From: Mycobacterium dioxanotrophicus
GTDB taxonomy: Bacteria > Actinomycetota > Actinomycetes > Mycobacteriales > Mycobacteriaceae
Reading direction: 5' to 3'
Assembly: GCF_002157835.1 (NCBI RefSeq)
Contig: NZ_CP020809.1
Location: 6,882,001-6,946,000 of the forward strand
DNA length: 64,000 nt
Shown here: positions 52,039-60,233 of the stretch, one piece after another
How the letters are laid out: each line of letters opens with the position of its first letter
Position numbering within the stretch: the stretch's first letter is position 1
Notes under the pieces: generated by a model
The model's input: only the letters and a program-made list of their open reading frames with translations
Databases searched by the model: none
Told to the model about the DNA's origin: nothing
Made by a program: the position numbers and the translations under genes

Positions 52039-53234
52039 CGTGCTTCTCCTACCGTGACAACATTTTTGTGCGAATTCGACTGGGATTTCGACTCTTCGAA
52101 CGCTTCGAGCTCCGCGTAATGAGCGGGCCGGGCCTTGCGGATGTCGGCCAGAATCGCGTCAGCGGGCCGCACCACAGCCCGCGGGTTCTTGAACCTGGGA
52201 ATGACATATTTACCGAAGAGCTCGATCGACTTCATCAGCTCTTTGTGCGGGAGTCCATCGATACGCATGACGATGGCGTCTGCGCCAAGGTCGGCGAATC
52301 GCTGCACTTGTTCCGCACAGTCATCCGGGTCGCCCACGATGAATCCGGATGAGTCCTCGAACATGTATCGCTCATCGTTGAAGTCGACGTTCCGCACCGC
52401 ACCCATGTACTGATAGTCAGCCGACAACTTGGACAGGCGCTCATACGCGTCCGTCGAAAGGGAGACCGTCTCTTTGAGATTCCGCGCCCACTTGAGGGCT
52501 TCCTCACGCGTCTCGGCACAGTGCATGCCGCCTCCGACCGCAACCAGCTTCTGCGCTTGCGGCGGATAGATATGCGTGGCTCCGTCGAGGGCGTCGTCGT
52601 AGATGCGCAACATGCTCTCGACAAACTCGAAGCCCAGATAGAAACCGCCCACGATGGCTCCGATGCCGAGCTCGGCGGCCTTGCGAACCGAGTCGGGACT
52701 TCCGGCCGCCATCGAGATGGGGGGATATGGATGCTGAATTGCCTTGGGTACCAGGCTTCTCGGCGGGATCTTGTAGTGCTCGCCAACGTAAGAGAACACG
52801 TCATTGTGCAGGGCCCGGCGAATGACCTCCAGGCCTTCGATGAGCTGATCCTTGTTCTCACTTGGTTCAACTTCGAAGGCACGCAGCGCAAGTGTCGTGT
52901 TCCCGCGTCCAACTCCGAGTTCCACTCGGCCACTGGACAGGATGTCTTCTGTTGCCAACCGTTCGGCAACCCGAAGGGCATGGTTGATGCGCGTGGGCAA
53001 GAGCGTGACCAAGTGCATGAATCGGATGCGCTTGGTCAGCGCCATCAGATAGGGATAGATGACCTCAGGTGCGGAGGTTGTCGCCGTGCCGATCGCAACG
53101 TGCTGCTCGGATGTCCCGAACGCATCGAACCCCACTTTCTCCGCAAGTAGGACCTCGTCCACGAGCTCGCGGTAGCGGTGCTCGTGGGTATGCCCCGGGA
53201 CCGTCTCGCCTTCGCTCATGAATATGAAGCGCAT
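52035..53234 (-). CDS. Luciferase-like (LLM) flavin-dependent monooxygenase
   Basis: A 399-residue TIM-barrel flavoprotein. Marks: ELVDEVLLAEKVGFDAFGTS, LMALTKRIRFMHLVTLLPTR, ATEDILSSGRVELGVGRGNT and FIVGDPDDCAEQVQRFADLG. It uses reduced FMN (or F420), and the co-encoded flavin reductase points to FMN, giving a two-component monooxygenase, possibly a type II Baeyer-Villiger enzyme. ATG 53234 has GGTGAG close by; a frame open to 53297 lacks support because the promoter lies there. First gene of the cluster down to 44286 on the minus strand. Confidence 0.87.
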   Translation of the reverse strand: MRFIFMSEGETVPGHTHEHRYRELVDEVLLAEKVGFDAFGTSEQHVAIGTATTSAPEVIYPYLMALTKRIRFMHLVTLLPTRINHALRVAERLATEDILSSGRVELGVGRGNTTLALRAFEVEPSENKDQLIEGLEVIRRALHNDVFSYVGEHYKIPPRSLVPKAIQHPYPPISMAAGSPDSVRKAAELGIGAIVGGFYLGFEFVESMLRIYDDALDGATHIYPPQAQKLVAVGGGMHCAETREEALKWARNLKETVSLSTDAYERLSKLSADYQYMGAVRNVDFNDERYMFEDSSGFIVGDPDDCAEQVQRFADLGADAIVMRIDGLPHKELMKSIELFGKYVIPRFKNPRAVVRPADAILADIRKARPAHYAELEAFEESKSQSNSHKNVVTVGEAR

Positions 53235-53268
53235 ATTCTCACCACTTTCCACTAGGTGAACGCTTCTT

Positions 53269-53297
53269 AACGTAGGGCGAGGCTGCTTGATTGTCAA
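53269..53297 (-). promoter_or_regulatory. Strong sigma-70-type promoter of the monooxygenase operon
   Basis: A perfect -35 box TTGACA (53297-53292) and a -10 box TACGTT (53274-53269) are 17 bases apart, ideal spacing for the main sigma factor. The transcript would start near 53262, about 28 bases before ATG 53234. Perfect -35 boxes are uncommon in mycobacterial DNA, so the divergent TetR is likely to repress this promoter. Confidence 0.7.
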
Positions 53298-53565
53298 TGC
53301 AGAACTTCCGGACCACAGGCAGGGGATCCTCCTCAGCCATTAAAACCCCGCACACCCTGGGTTTATATCGCGCTCCGCCGGTCTTCCTGCAGCCTCCCTG
53401 GATCACACACGTGCGAGCCGCCGCTTCATCCCTATGTGAATACCTATTAATCTCGTGTCAGTCACCTATCCAGCCGGCGAAGATTCGGCGCGACCCCAAC
53501 GCGGCACGTCCTCGACTACTTCCCGGGCTCGGCAGCGGTCCGCGCTATGGTTATCGTTGTTGGCC

Positions 53566-54165
53566 ATGACCACTGCCGATGCCGCGCACGAGCCGTCCGC
53601 CGGCACCTCACGCCGAGATGTCTTGCTCAAGGTCGCCGCCGACCTGTTCTTGCGAAACTCCTACGACGGCGTGACAGTGGACATGATCTGCACAGCGGCC
53701 GGAATCTCCGGGCCGGGCCTGTATAACCATTTCGCGAACAAGCAGGCGCTCTTGCTCGCCGTGGTGGAGAGTCCCTTGGCCGCCCTGCACCAGTTCGCCA
53801 GGGAAACCGCGGAGGCTGAGCCTGATCCGCGGGCCGCGCTGGAGATCTTGGTCGACTTCCATATCAGGAGCGTGGTGACCTCAGCTCCGACAACGTTGGT
53901 CTTCATGAAGAACGAACACGCCTTGCCCGAGAAGGACCGACGGCGTATCCGACGCGAGATGAACCTCTATGCAGAGGAATGGATTTCCATCGTGGCAGCG
54001 CTGCGGCCGGACTTATCCGAACCAGAGGTTCGGCTACTCACCCATACGGTGTTCTCAATGCTCAATTCCGTGGCGACCCTCAACAAGGGACTGGACCACG
54101 AGTCCATCATCAAGACGATGTCGACCGCAGCGATACAAGCGCTCACCTCGCCCGGCGACGACTGA
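53566..54165 (+). CDS. TetR-family regulator
   Basis: A 199-residue repressor. HTH: VAADLFLRNSYDGVTVDMIC and TAAGISGPGLYNHFANKQAL (residues about 22-65), then an all-helical domain with FMKNEHALPEKDRRRIRREM, the layout of KstR-like regulators that sense acyl-CoA or steroid-like CoA esters. ATG 53566 follows a TATGGT about 20 bases earlier. Divergent from the monooxygenase operon across 331 bases and its most likely regulator, with a CoA-ester inducer inferred from the operon genes. Confidence 0.88.
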   Translation: MTTADAAHEPSAGTSRRDVLLKVAADLFLRNSYDGVTVDMICTAAGISGPGLYNHFANKQALLLAVVESPLAALHQFARETAEAEPDPRAALEILVDFHIRSVVTSAPTTLVFMKNEHALPEKDRRRIRREMNLYAEEWISIVAALRPDLSEPEVRLLTHTVFSMLNSVATLNKGLDHESIIKTMSTAAIQALTSPGDD

Positions 54166-54225
54166 CGCACCGCCGGGTCAAGTACAGAGGCACATCTTGA
54201 GCTGGTTCGTTGCCTCCGCACCCCG

Positions 54226-54834
54226 CTACGACGTGAGCTCCGCTATGAATTCACCGGCCGTCATCGGACGCGAGAACATCGGGTAGTCGTATTTCAGCGC
54301 GTTCTCGTGTTCAGCCATCGAGGTGGCGGCGACGCAGTCGCTCAGGGTCACGACCTGGTAGCCGTTCTCATAGCCGGTGCGCATGGTTGATTCGACGCAG
54401 CAGTTGGTGAGGAATCCACCCAGCGCAAGCGTGCTTATTCCCTTGCTGCGCAGGATGAAGTCGAGATTGGTGCTGGCGAACGTGTCGAGACCGCGTTTGC
54501 CCTCGATCAGGATATCGCCGGGCATCGGCGCGAGTTCGTCGACGATCGCGGCTCCCCATGAGCCCTTGATGAACGCCTGTCCGTCGACGACGCCTTTCAA
54601 GATCCCGTACGGATGAGCCGAGATCTCCCCGTATCCCTCCGCGAACGTGATCGGCGCGTGCATCACGGTCGCTCCGGCGGCCCGTGCACCGTCGACGACT
54701 TCCCTCATATTGGCCAGCATCTTCGTGGCCTGCATGACCTCGGCCACGGCACCGTGCAAGGCGCCACCCTCCGAGGTGAAATCGTTCTGGAACTCGATGA
54801 GGACGACGGCTGTTGCGGCTGGGTCGATGGCCAT
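54226..54834 (-). CDS. Isochorismatase-fold cysteine hydrolase
   Basis: A 202-residue amidase-like hydrolase. The catalytic triad region is VVLIEFQNDFTSEGGALHG (Glu replaces the usual first Asp, seen in a subgroup), Lys in FIKGSWGAAIVDEL, and Cys in LGGFLTNCCVESTMRTGYEN near residue 145. Relatives cut nicotinamide, N-carbamoyl compounds, biuret or maleamate. It lies divergent to a TetR with a 150-base gap and next to acyl-CoA dehydrogenase and molybdenum-hydroxylase gene blocks, so an amide-bond step in N-compound degradation is plausible. Confidence 0.83.
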   Translation of the reverse strand: MAIDPAATAVVLIEFQNDFTSEGGALHGAVAEVMQATKMLANMREVVDGARAAGATVMHAPITFAEGYGEISAHPYGILKGVVDGQAFIKGSWGAAIVDELAPMPGDILIEGKRGLDTFASTNLDFILRSKGISTLALGGFLTNCCVESTMRTGYENGYQVVTLSDCVAATSMAEHENALKYDYPMFSRPMTAGEFIAELTS

Positions 54835-54963
54835 AACCGCAGGTTAATCGCACCTTCTGCGGAGAGCAATCGGTCGCGTCCAGGTACGCGATATGCGGAC
54901 CGCACTTTCCGAGCAGTCGTCATCACTGCAACTTCGAGACGGCCCGGTTTGCCCCCACATGAA

Positions 54964-54983
54964 GTGAGTGAGTACTCTCTCAC
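54964..54983. promoter_or_regulatory. TetR operator palindrome
   Basis: GTGAGTGAGTACTCTCTCAC is a 20-base palindrome with one mismatch pair (arms GTGAGTGAGT / ACTCTCTCAC). It lies right before the start codon of the TetR gene (54985) and in the divergent region toward the cysteine hydrolase gene, the classical place for autorepression; sites of the form GAGTGAGTACTCACTC are common for mycobacterial TetR proteins. Confidence 0.8.
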
Positions 54984-54984
54984 C

Positions 54985-55596
54985 ATGTCCGCATCGACGC
55001 GTGATCAGCTTTTGGCCATCGCGCTGGAACTGTTCGCCGCCAAGGGCTACGCGGCGACGTCGGTCGCCGACATCCAACAGGCCGCCGGTTTGGCGCCTGG
55101 GTCAGGCGCGCTCTACAAACACTTCTCGTCCAAACGCGCGCTGCTGGAGGCCGCCGTCGGCCACCGGATCGACAACATCGTCACCGCCCGTGAGCAATTC
55201 GACTCAGGTGAACCCACGAGTACCGAGGCCGCGGTGCGCACGGCAGGGCAATTGATCTGGAACAACCTCTCCGAGAGTGAGGACCTGTTGCGGGTCATGC
55301 TCCGCGAGCCCGACGAGCTGGGCGAACTCGACGAGCACACCTGGCAGACCATCACCGACAACGCCTACCAGCGCTTCGCCGACGAGCTGGAGGCCTCCAA
55401 CCGCGCGGGTCGCACCCAGATCCCCGATCCTGCCGCGGCAGCCGCAGTGGCCATCGGGGCTCTGTCCTATCACGCCACGCTGCGGGCACTCACCCGGCGC
55501 ACCCCGGGCAACATCGACGACGACCGCTATTTCGAGGCATGGGTCGCCCAGACCGTCAGCATGCTCAAGCAGTATTCCGTCCCTAAAAACCGCTGA
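54985..55596 (+). CDS. TetR-family regulator
   Basis: A 203-residue repressor. [23 protein letters not shown] then [20 protein letters not shown], followed by a helical effector domain ([20 protein letters not shown] to the end [13 protein letters not shown]). The palindrome immediately before its start makes autoregulation likely. It is followed 25 bases on by an acyl-CoA dehydrogenase gene on the same strand, so it probably governs that gene and the divergent hydrolase. Confidence 0.88.
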   Translation: MSASTRDQLLAIALELFAAKGYAATSVADIQQAAGLAPGSGALYKHFSSKRALLEAAVGHRIDNIVTAREQFDSGEPTSTEAAVRTAGQLIWNNLSESEDLLRVMLREPDELGELDEHTWQTITDNAYQRFADELEASNRAGRTQIPDPAAAAAVAIGALSYHATLRALTRRTPGNIDDDRYFEAWVAQTVSMLKQYSVPKNR

Positions 55597-55621
55597 TCAC
55601 TTCGCTTTTGAGGAGTCACAC

Positions 55622-56833
55622 ATGACCTTTTCCCTTCAGCTCAGCGACGACGTGATCGCGGTCCGCGACTGGGTGCACCAGTTCGCCACCGAGGTCGTGC
55701 GTCCCGCAGCCTCCGAGTGGGACGAACGGGAAGAAACCCCGTGGCCGATCATCCAGGAAGCCGCCAAGGTCGGCCTGTACTCCCCTGAGTTCTTCGGAAC
55801 CCAGGCCGCCGAACCGACCGGGCTGGGCTTCATCACGGTGTTCGAGGAACTGTTCTGGGGTGACGCCGGTATCGCGTTGTCCATCTTGGGCACCGGCTTG
55901 GCGGCAGCGGCTTTGGCCGGCAACGGAACTCCTGAGCAGGTCGGCCAGTGGCTGCCCGCGATGTTCGGTACGCCCGGCGAACCGCAGCTGGGGGCGTTCT
56001 GCTCGTCGGAACCGGATGCCGGCTCGGACGTCGGTGCCATCCGCACCCGGGCCCGGTTCGATGAAGCCACCCGGGAGTGGGTGCTCAACGGCACCAAGAC
56101 GTGGGCGACCAACGGCGGCATCGCCAACGTTCACATCGTGGTGGCGTCGGTGTACCCCGAACTCGGATCCCGCGGACAGGCGACCTTCATCGTCCCGCCC
56201 GAAACCCCCGGCTTGGTGCAGGGCCAAAAGTTCAAGAAGCACGGCATTCGCGCATCGCACACCGCCGAGGTGGTGCTCGACAACGTGCGGCTGTCCGAAG
56301 ATCTGATCCTCGGCGGACGCGAGAAGTTCGAGGAGCGGGTGGCCCGCGTGAAGTCCGGCGCGTCCGCCGGCGGCCAGGCCGCGATGAAGACCTTTGAGCG
56401 CACCCGGCCCACGGTGGGCGCCATGGCGGTCGGCGTGGCCCGTGCCGCATATGAGTACGCTCTCGAATATGCCTGCCAGCGTGAGCAATTCGGTCGCAAG
56501 ATCGGCGAGTTCCAGGCTGTGGCGTTCAAGCTCGCCGACATGAAGAGCCGCATCGACGCCGCCCGACTCCTGGTCTGGCGGGCCGGCTGGATGGCCCGCA
56601 ACAACCAGAGCTTCGACAACGCCGAGGGATCGATGGCCAAGCTCGTCGCCAGCGAAACCGCGGTCTACGTCACCGATGAGGCCATCCAGATTTTGGGCGG
56701 CAACGGCTACACCCGGGACTATCCGGTCGAGCGTATGCACCGCGACGCCAAGATCTTCACGATCTTCGAGGGCACCAGTGAGATTCAGCGCCTGGTCATC
56801 TCACGCGCGCTGACGGGGTTGGCGATTCGCTGA
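55622..56833 (+). CDS. Acyl-CoA dehydrogenase (FadE-type)
   Basis: A 403-residue FAD enzyme. Marks: [20 protein letters not shown] and [60 protein letters not shown], and C-terminal [20 protein letters not shown] with [20 protein letters not shown], whose Glu in IFEGTSE is the catalytic or cofactor-near residue of the family. Full length and intact, unlike the one at 3339-4475. ATG 55622 follows GAGGAG ten bases upstream. Substrate unknown; under the adjacent TetR. Confidence 0.9.
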   Translation: MTFSLQLSDDVIAVRDWVHQFATEVVRPAASEWDEREETPWPIIQEAAKVGLYSPEFFGTQAAEPTGLGFITVFEELFWGDAGIALSILGTGLAAAALAGNGTPEQVGQWLPAMFGTPGEPQLGAFCSSEPDAGSDVGAIRTRARFDEATREWVLNGTKTWATNGGIANVHIVVASVYPELGSRGQATFIVPPETPGLVQGQKFKKHGIRASHTAEVVLDNVRLSEDLILGGREKFEERVARVKSGASAGGQAAMKTFERTRPTVGAMAVGVARAAYEYALEYACQREQFGRKIGEFQAVAFKLADMKSRIDAARLLVWRAGWMARNNQSFDNAEGSMAKLVASETAVYVTDEAIQILGGNGYTRDYPVERMHRDAKIFTIFEGTSEIQRLVISRALTGLAIR

Positions 56834-56835
56834 CG

Positions 56836-57480
56836 TCACTTCCCGTCGAGGGCTGCCGACGCAAGTTCGTAGATCGGCTGCGGCGCCTTCGACGGAGCTC
56901 CGCTGTCGAACGGCGGGTGCGGGTCGTATTCGATGGACAGCTGAATGGCCTGCGCCACATCGGGTCCGGCGATCTTACCGGCGAGCGTGAGGGCGAGGTC
57001 AATGCCCGCGGAAACGCCTGCGCCGGTCACGATGCGCCCTGCGGTGACGACGCGTTGTTCGGTGGGCTGAGCGCCGTAGGAGGCAAGCTCGTCGTAAGCG
57101 TCCCAATGTGTGGTCGCGGGCAGACCTTTTAGCAGTCCCGCCGCACCGAGCAACAGCGCTCCGGTGCACACCGACGTCGTCCAGGTCGTGTAGGGATGGG
57201 CATCGCGGATCCAGTCCACGATGGCGTGTCCTTCTGCGGCGTACCGGCCGGCGATCGGACTACCCGGCACCAGCACCACATCGGGCCGCGGCACATCGGC
57301 GAACGTCGTATCGATGCCCAGGTGCACCAGGTGGTACTGGTCGTCGATGATTCCGGTCAGCTCGGCGCAGAGCACGACTTGGGCGCCGGGCACGTAGTAA
57401 GGCAGGTAGGTCAAAACCTCATACGGGCCGATCGCGTCCAATGCGGTGAATCCCGGGTAAAAGCCGATGGCGATGATCAC
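56836..57480 (-). CDS. DJ-1/PfpI-family protein (isonitrile hydratase-like)
   Basis: A 214-residue class I glutamine-amidotransferase-fold protein. The nucleophile elbow is WTTSVCTGALLLGAAGLLKG with Cys near residue 105, and GPYEVLTYLPYYVPGAQVVL supplies the Glu region (usual D/E in DxxGPxEV). This Cys elbow with CTGALLLGAAGLL matches isonitrile hydratase (InhA of Pseudomonas) relatives; also called ThiJ-like. Overlaps the zinc deaminase stop by ATGA, so both belong to one transcript with the unknown tandem genes. Confidence 0.83.
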   Translation of the reverse strand: MIIAIGFYPGFTALDAIGPYEVLTYLPYYVPGAQVVLCAELTGIIDDQYHLVHLGIDTTFADVPRPDVVLVPGSPIAGRYAAEGHAIVDWIRDAHPYTTWTTSVCTGALLLGAAGLLKGLPATTHWDAYDELASYGAQPTEQRVVTAGRIVTGAGVSAGIDLALTLAGKIAGPDVAQAIQLSIEYDPHPPFDSGAPSKAPQPIYELASAALDGK

Positions 57481-57944
57481 GACTTCTTCTCCTGGAAGAG
57501 CTTGTAGACCGCGACGGCGCTGTCACGCGAGTCCAAACGCATCGGCAGCCGCCGCTGATCCCACGGCTTGGCGTACTCGCCATAGAAGCTGCTGGGGTCG
57601 TAGTACTTCTCGTGTCCGCCGGACAGGTACGGTGCGGTGGATTCACGGGTAGCCATGAACACGACTTCGTCTGGCGCGCAGTGATACAACGCCCCGAGGC
57701 ACATCGGGCACGGATGTGCGATGGCGTACACCGTGCAGCCGGTCAGGTACTCCGTGCCCAGTTTCCGGCACGCCTCGCGGATGGCGCGAATCTCCGCGTG
57801 ATCGGTCGGATCGTGGGTCTGAGGGACGAGATTGCTGCCCTCGGCCAGGATCTCCCCGTCCTTGACGATCACAGTTCCGAAGGGCAGACCGCCCTCGGCG
57901 ACACTGTCGTGGGCGATGTCGATCGCACGTTGTGCAAAATCCAT
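57477..57944 (-). CDS. Zinc-dependent nucleoside/guanine deaminase-family protein
   Basis: A 155-residue cytidine-deaminase-fold protein. Zinc site: THDPTDHAEIRAIREACRKL (His and catalytic Glu in HAE) and AIAHPCPMCLGALYHCAPDE (two Cys in PCPMC). Length and pattern match bacterial guanine deaminase (GuaD) or TadA-like nucleoside deaminases. Near a molybdenum hydroxylase, a purine or N-heterocycle amino group is a likely substrate. Its start lies 20 bases after the stop of the first unknown paralogue on the same strand. Confidence 0.87.
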   Translation of the reverse strand: MDFAQRAIDIAHDSVAEGGLPFGTVIVKDGEILAEGSNLVPQTHDPTDHAEIRAIREACRKLGTEYLTGCTVYAIAHPCPMCLGALYHCAPDEVVFMATRESTAPYLSGGHEKYYDPSSFYGEYAKPWDQRRLPMRLDSRDSAVAVYKLFQEKKS

Positions 57945-57964
57945 GGGATTCCTCGAATCTTGTT

Positions 57965-59047
57965 TCAGCCGACCGGTCGGACCGGACAGCCCAGGACGGC
58001 GTCTTCCAGCCGCGCCGGGCCGGTTCCCTTGGCCGGGTCGGTCGCCCAGGGCCAGTCGTTGCAGTGGAACGGCACCCTGGGCGGCAGCAGCGCTTCGCGA
58101 CCACGTTTGGCCATCTCACGTTCGATGGCTGTACGGGCACCATCACCGAGGAGCTCGACGTCACCCATGAGGTAGAAGTCGCAGAAGAACACCATGCCCA
58201 GGGACCGGTCGGCGACGATACGGCCGAGCACGTCGAGCATCTTCTCGGGTGTGGTCTCGAATTCCGGTGTCTCCAGGAGGAACAACCGTTCACCCATCGC
58301 CTCGGCGCCCATGAACTGGACGAGGACCGTGTAGAGGATGTGGTTGCGCCGCGCAACGTGTGAAGTGTTGGTGGCCGCGTAGCTACGCTCCCAGTCCGCG
58401 CCGAGCTCGTTCCTCCAGTTCTCGACCACCCTCATCCAGTGGCCGACCTGGACGGCCGACGCCATGCCGATCAACGTGATGGACAGCGGCGTCGTGCCGC
58501 GGGTGTAGTTCTCCAGCTCTGCGTAGGTGTAGCCACCCTTGGACAGGCAGGCGTCCATGAACGCCAGGTTGTGCTCGAGCACCCCGTGCATGGTGGCGCG
58601 GGTGTCGTCGGGAACATCAAGCGCCGCCAGACATTCGAGGGCGGACTGATTCTGCGTGCGGTACATCGCGAGCGGGGCTCGCCAGAGTTGGTTCGCGTAG
58701 GCGTCGTCCAGATACGGCGCGAGGATCTCGTAGATCGCCATCGTGCTGTGCGCCACCGACTTTTCGATCTGATAGCTGATGGGCACCGGCGGCGCGCACT
58801 CCGGCTGCTGACCGGGGCGGTACAGAATCATCTGTCCGCCGGCGCCGTTGAACAGCGCCAGGACGACGGGCACCTGATCATGGATGTTCTGCGTGAATGT
58901 CGTCAGCGAGGTCTCGTAGAGCTGCTTCATGGACTCGTTGAGCGCCAGGAAGGTGTGCTCGGCGACGACGCGTGCGCTGGCCGGCGGCCCATCAGCGACG
59001 ACGGGGCGCATGAAGTCCGGCACGGCACTACCGTTGGATGCGGTCAT
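57965..59047 (-). CDS. Protein of unrecognised family, tandem paralogue A
   Basis: A 360-residue, probably soluble protein with no signal peptide. Starting from ATG 59047 (MTASNGSAVPDFMRPVVAD) it is mostly helical by look, with EHTFLALNESMKQLYETSLT, GAGGQMILYRPGQQPECAPP, KSVAHSTMAIYEILAPYLDD and HILYTVLVQFMGAEAMGERL. Well over half of its residues match the next gene in line, so the pair arose by duplication. I do not recognise a domain, catalytic motif or metal site. The reading frame is open upstream but overlaps the paralogue's end region. It is on the same strand as the deaminase, DJ-1-like, double-ABM and molybdenum-hydroxylase genes. Confidence 0.8.
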   Translation of the reverse strand: MTASNGSAVPDFMRPVVADGPPASARVVAEHTFLALNESMKQLYETSLTTFTQNIHDQVPVVLALFNGAGGQMILYRPGQQPECAPPVPISYQIEKSVAHSTMAIYEILAPYLDDAYANQLWRAPLAMYRTQNQSALECLAALDVPDDTRATMHGVLEHNLAFMDACLSKGGYTYAELENYTRGTTPLSITLIGMASAVQVGHWMRVVENWRNELGADWERSYAATNTSHVARRNHILYTVLVQFMGAEAMGERLFLLETPEFETTPEKMLDVLGRIVADRSLGMVFFCDFYLMGDVELLGDGARTAIEREMAKRGREALLPPRVPFHCNDWPWATDPAKGTGPARLEDAVLGCPVRPVG

Positions 59048-59084
59048 GACATTCGATCCGGTCTGGGAGACATCGGATCGCGCC

Positions 59085-60170
59085 CTAGCTGACGGGTTCT
59101 GGCCGGACCGGGCAGCCGAAGGCGACGTCCTCCAGCCTGGCGGGGCCCGTTCCCCGGTCAGGGTCGGTCTTCCACGGCCACTCGTTGGAGCGGAACGGCG
59201 CCAGGCTCGGCAACAGTGCTTCCTTGCCGCGCTTGGCCATCTCCCGCTCGATCGCGGCCCGGCCACCACCACCGAGAAGTTCGACGTCCATGAGGAAGTA
59301 GTCGCGGAAGAACATCATGCCCAGCGAGCGGTCGGCGACGATGCGGCCCAGGACGTCGAGCATCTTGTCGGGCGTGGTCTCGAATTCCGGTGTCTCGATG
59401 AGCAGCAACCGGTCACCCATGGCTTCGGTGCCCAGGAACTGGACGAGCACGGTGTAGAGGATGTTGTTCTGGCGTGCGACGTAGAGCGAATTGCTCACGG
59501 CATAGGTGCGGTCCCAGGCGTCACCAAGTTTCGTCTTCCACCACTCGAGGACGTCCATCCAGTGGCTCACCTGAGTTCCCGACGCCAGGCCGATGGCCTT
59601 GAACGAATGCGGCACGGTGTCGCGGACGAATTGCTCGACATCGTCGTAGCTATAGCCGCCTTTGGCCAGACACTCGTCCATGAACGCCAGATTGCATTCC
59701 AGGATCAGGCGCAGCACTCCGCGGTCATCGTCGGACATGTCCAGGGCCTCAAGGCCTTCCAACGCTGTCCGATTCTGCGTCCGATACATTTCGAGCGGAG
59801 CCCGCCACAGGTGGTTCTTATAGGCATTGGTCAGGTACGGCGAGACGATCTCGTAGATGGCCATGCTGCTGTGGCCGACGGATTTGGCCAGTTGGTACAC
59901 GAGCGGCACCGGCGGCGCGACTTCGGCAGGCTCACCCGGCGGATAGAGAATCATCTGTCCGCCCTGGCCGGAGAACAGTGCCAGGATGATGGGCACCTGA
60001 TCACGCATGTTCTGTTTGAACTTGATCAGGGATGTCTCGTAGAGCTGCAGCATCGAATCGTTCAGCGCGAGAACGGCGTGCTCGGCGACGAGACGGTCGC
60101 TTGCCGCTGGTTCGTCGGCGACGACGGGACGCATGAAGTCCGGCAATGCCTTGCCATTGGATTCAGACAT
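59085..60170 (-). CDS. Protein of unrecognised family, tandem paralogue B
   Basis: A 361-residue protein, paralogue of the next gene downstream (LPDFMRPVVADEPAASDRLV; EHAVLALNDSMLQLYETSLI; GQGGQMILYPPGEPAEVAPP; EMLDVLGRIVADRSLGMMFF-type segment as TPDKMLDVLGRIVADRSLGM). ATG 60170 has AGGAAG eight bases ahead; a GTG at 60179 is less likely. No membrane helix or signal. The conserved shared motifs, ETPEFETTP-KMLDVLGRIVA and WPW-TDP--GTGPARLED-GCPVRP at the end, look like binding or structural sites. The end GCPVRPEPVS carries one Cys conserved in both. Function unknown. Confidence 0.8.
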   Translation of the reverse strand: MSESNGKALPDFMRPVVADEPAASDRLVAEHAVLALNDSMLQLYETSLIKFKQNMRDQVPIILALFSGQGGQMILYPPGEPAEVAPPVPLVYQLAKSVGHSSMAIYEIVSPYLTNAYKNHLWRAPLEMYRTQNRTALEGLEALDMSDDDRGVLRLILECNLAFMDECLAKGGYSYDDVEQFVRDTVPHSFKAIGLASGTQVSHWMDVLEWWKTKLGDAWDRTYAVSNSLYVARQNNILYTVLVQFLGTEAMGDRLLLIETPEFETTPDKMLDVLGRIVADRSLGMMFFRDYFLMDVELLGGGGRAAIEREMAKRGKEALLPSLAPFRSNEWPWKTDPDRGTGPARLEDVAFGCPVRPEPVS

Positions 60171-60233
60171 AACGGTCACTTCCTATTCTCGATGGTGGCG
60201 TGGGATACGTCATCTGGTGTCGGGTCGCGGGTT

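Noticed and set aside
54166..54225. Terminator between the convergent TetR and cysteine hydrolase genes
   Set aside because: A six-base stem (GAGGCA/TGCCTC) with a long loop and no T run is too weak.
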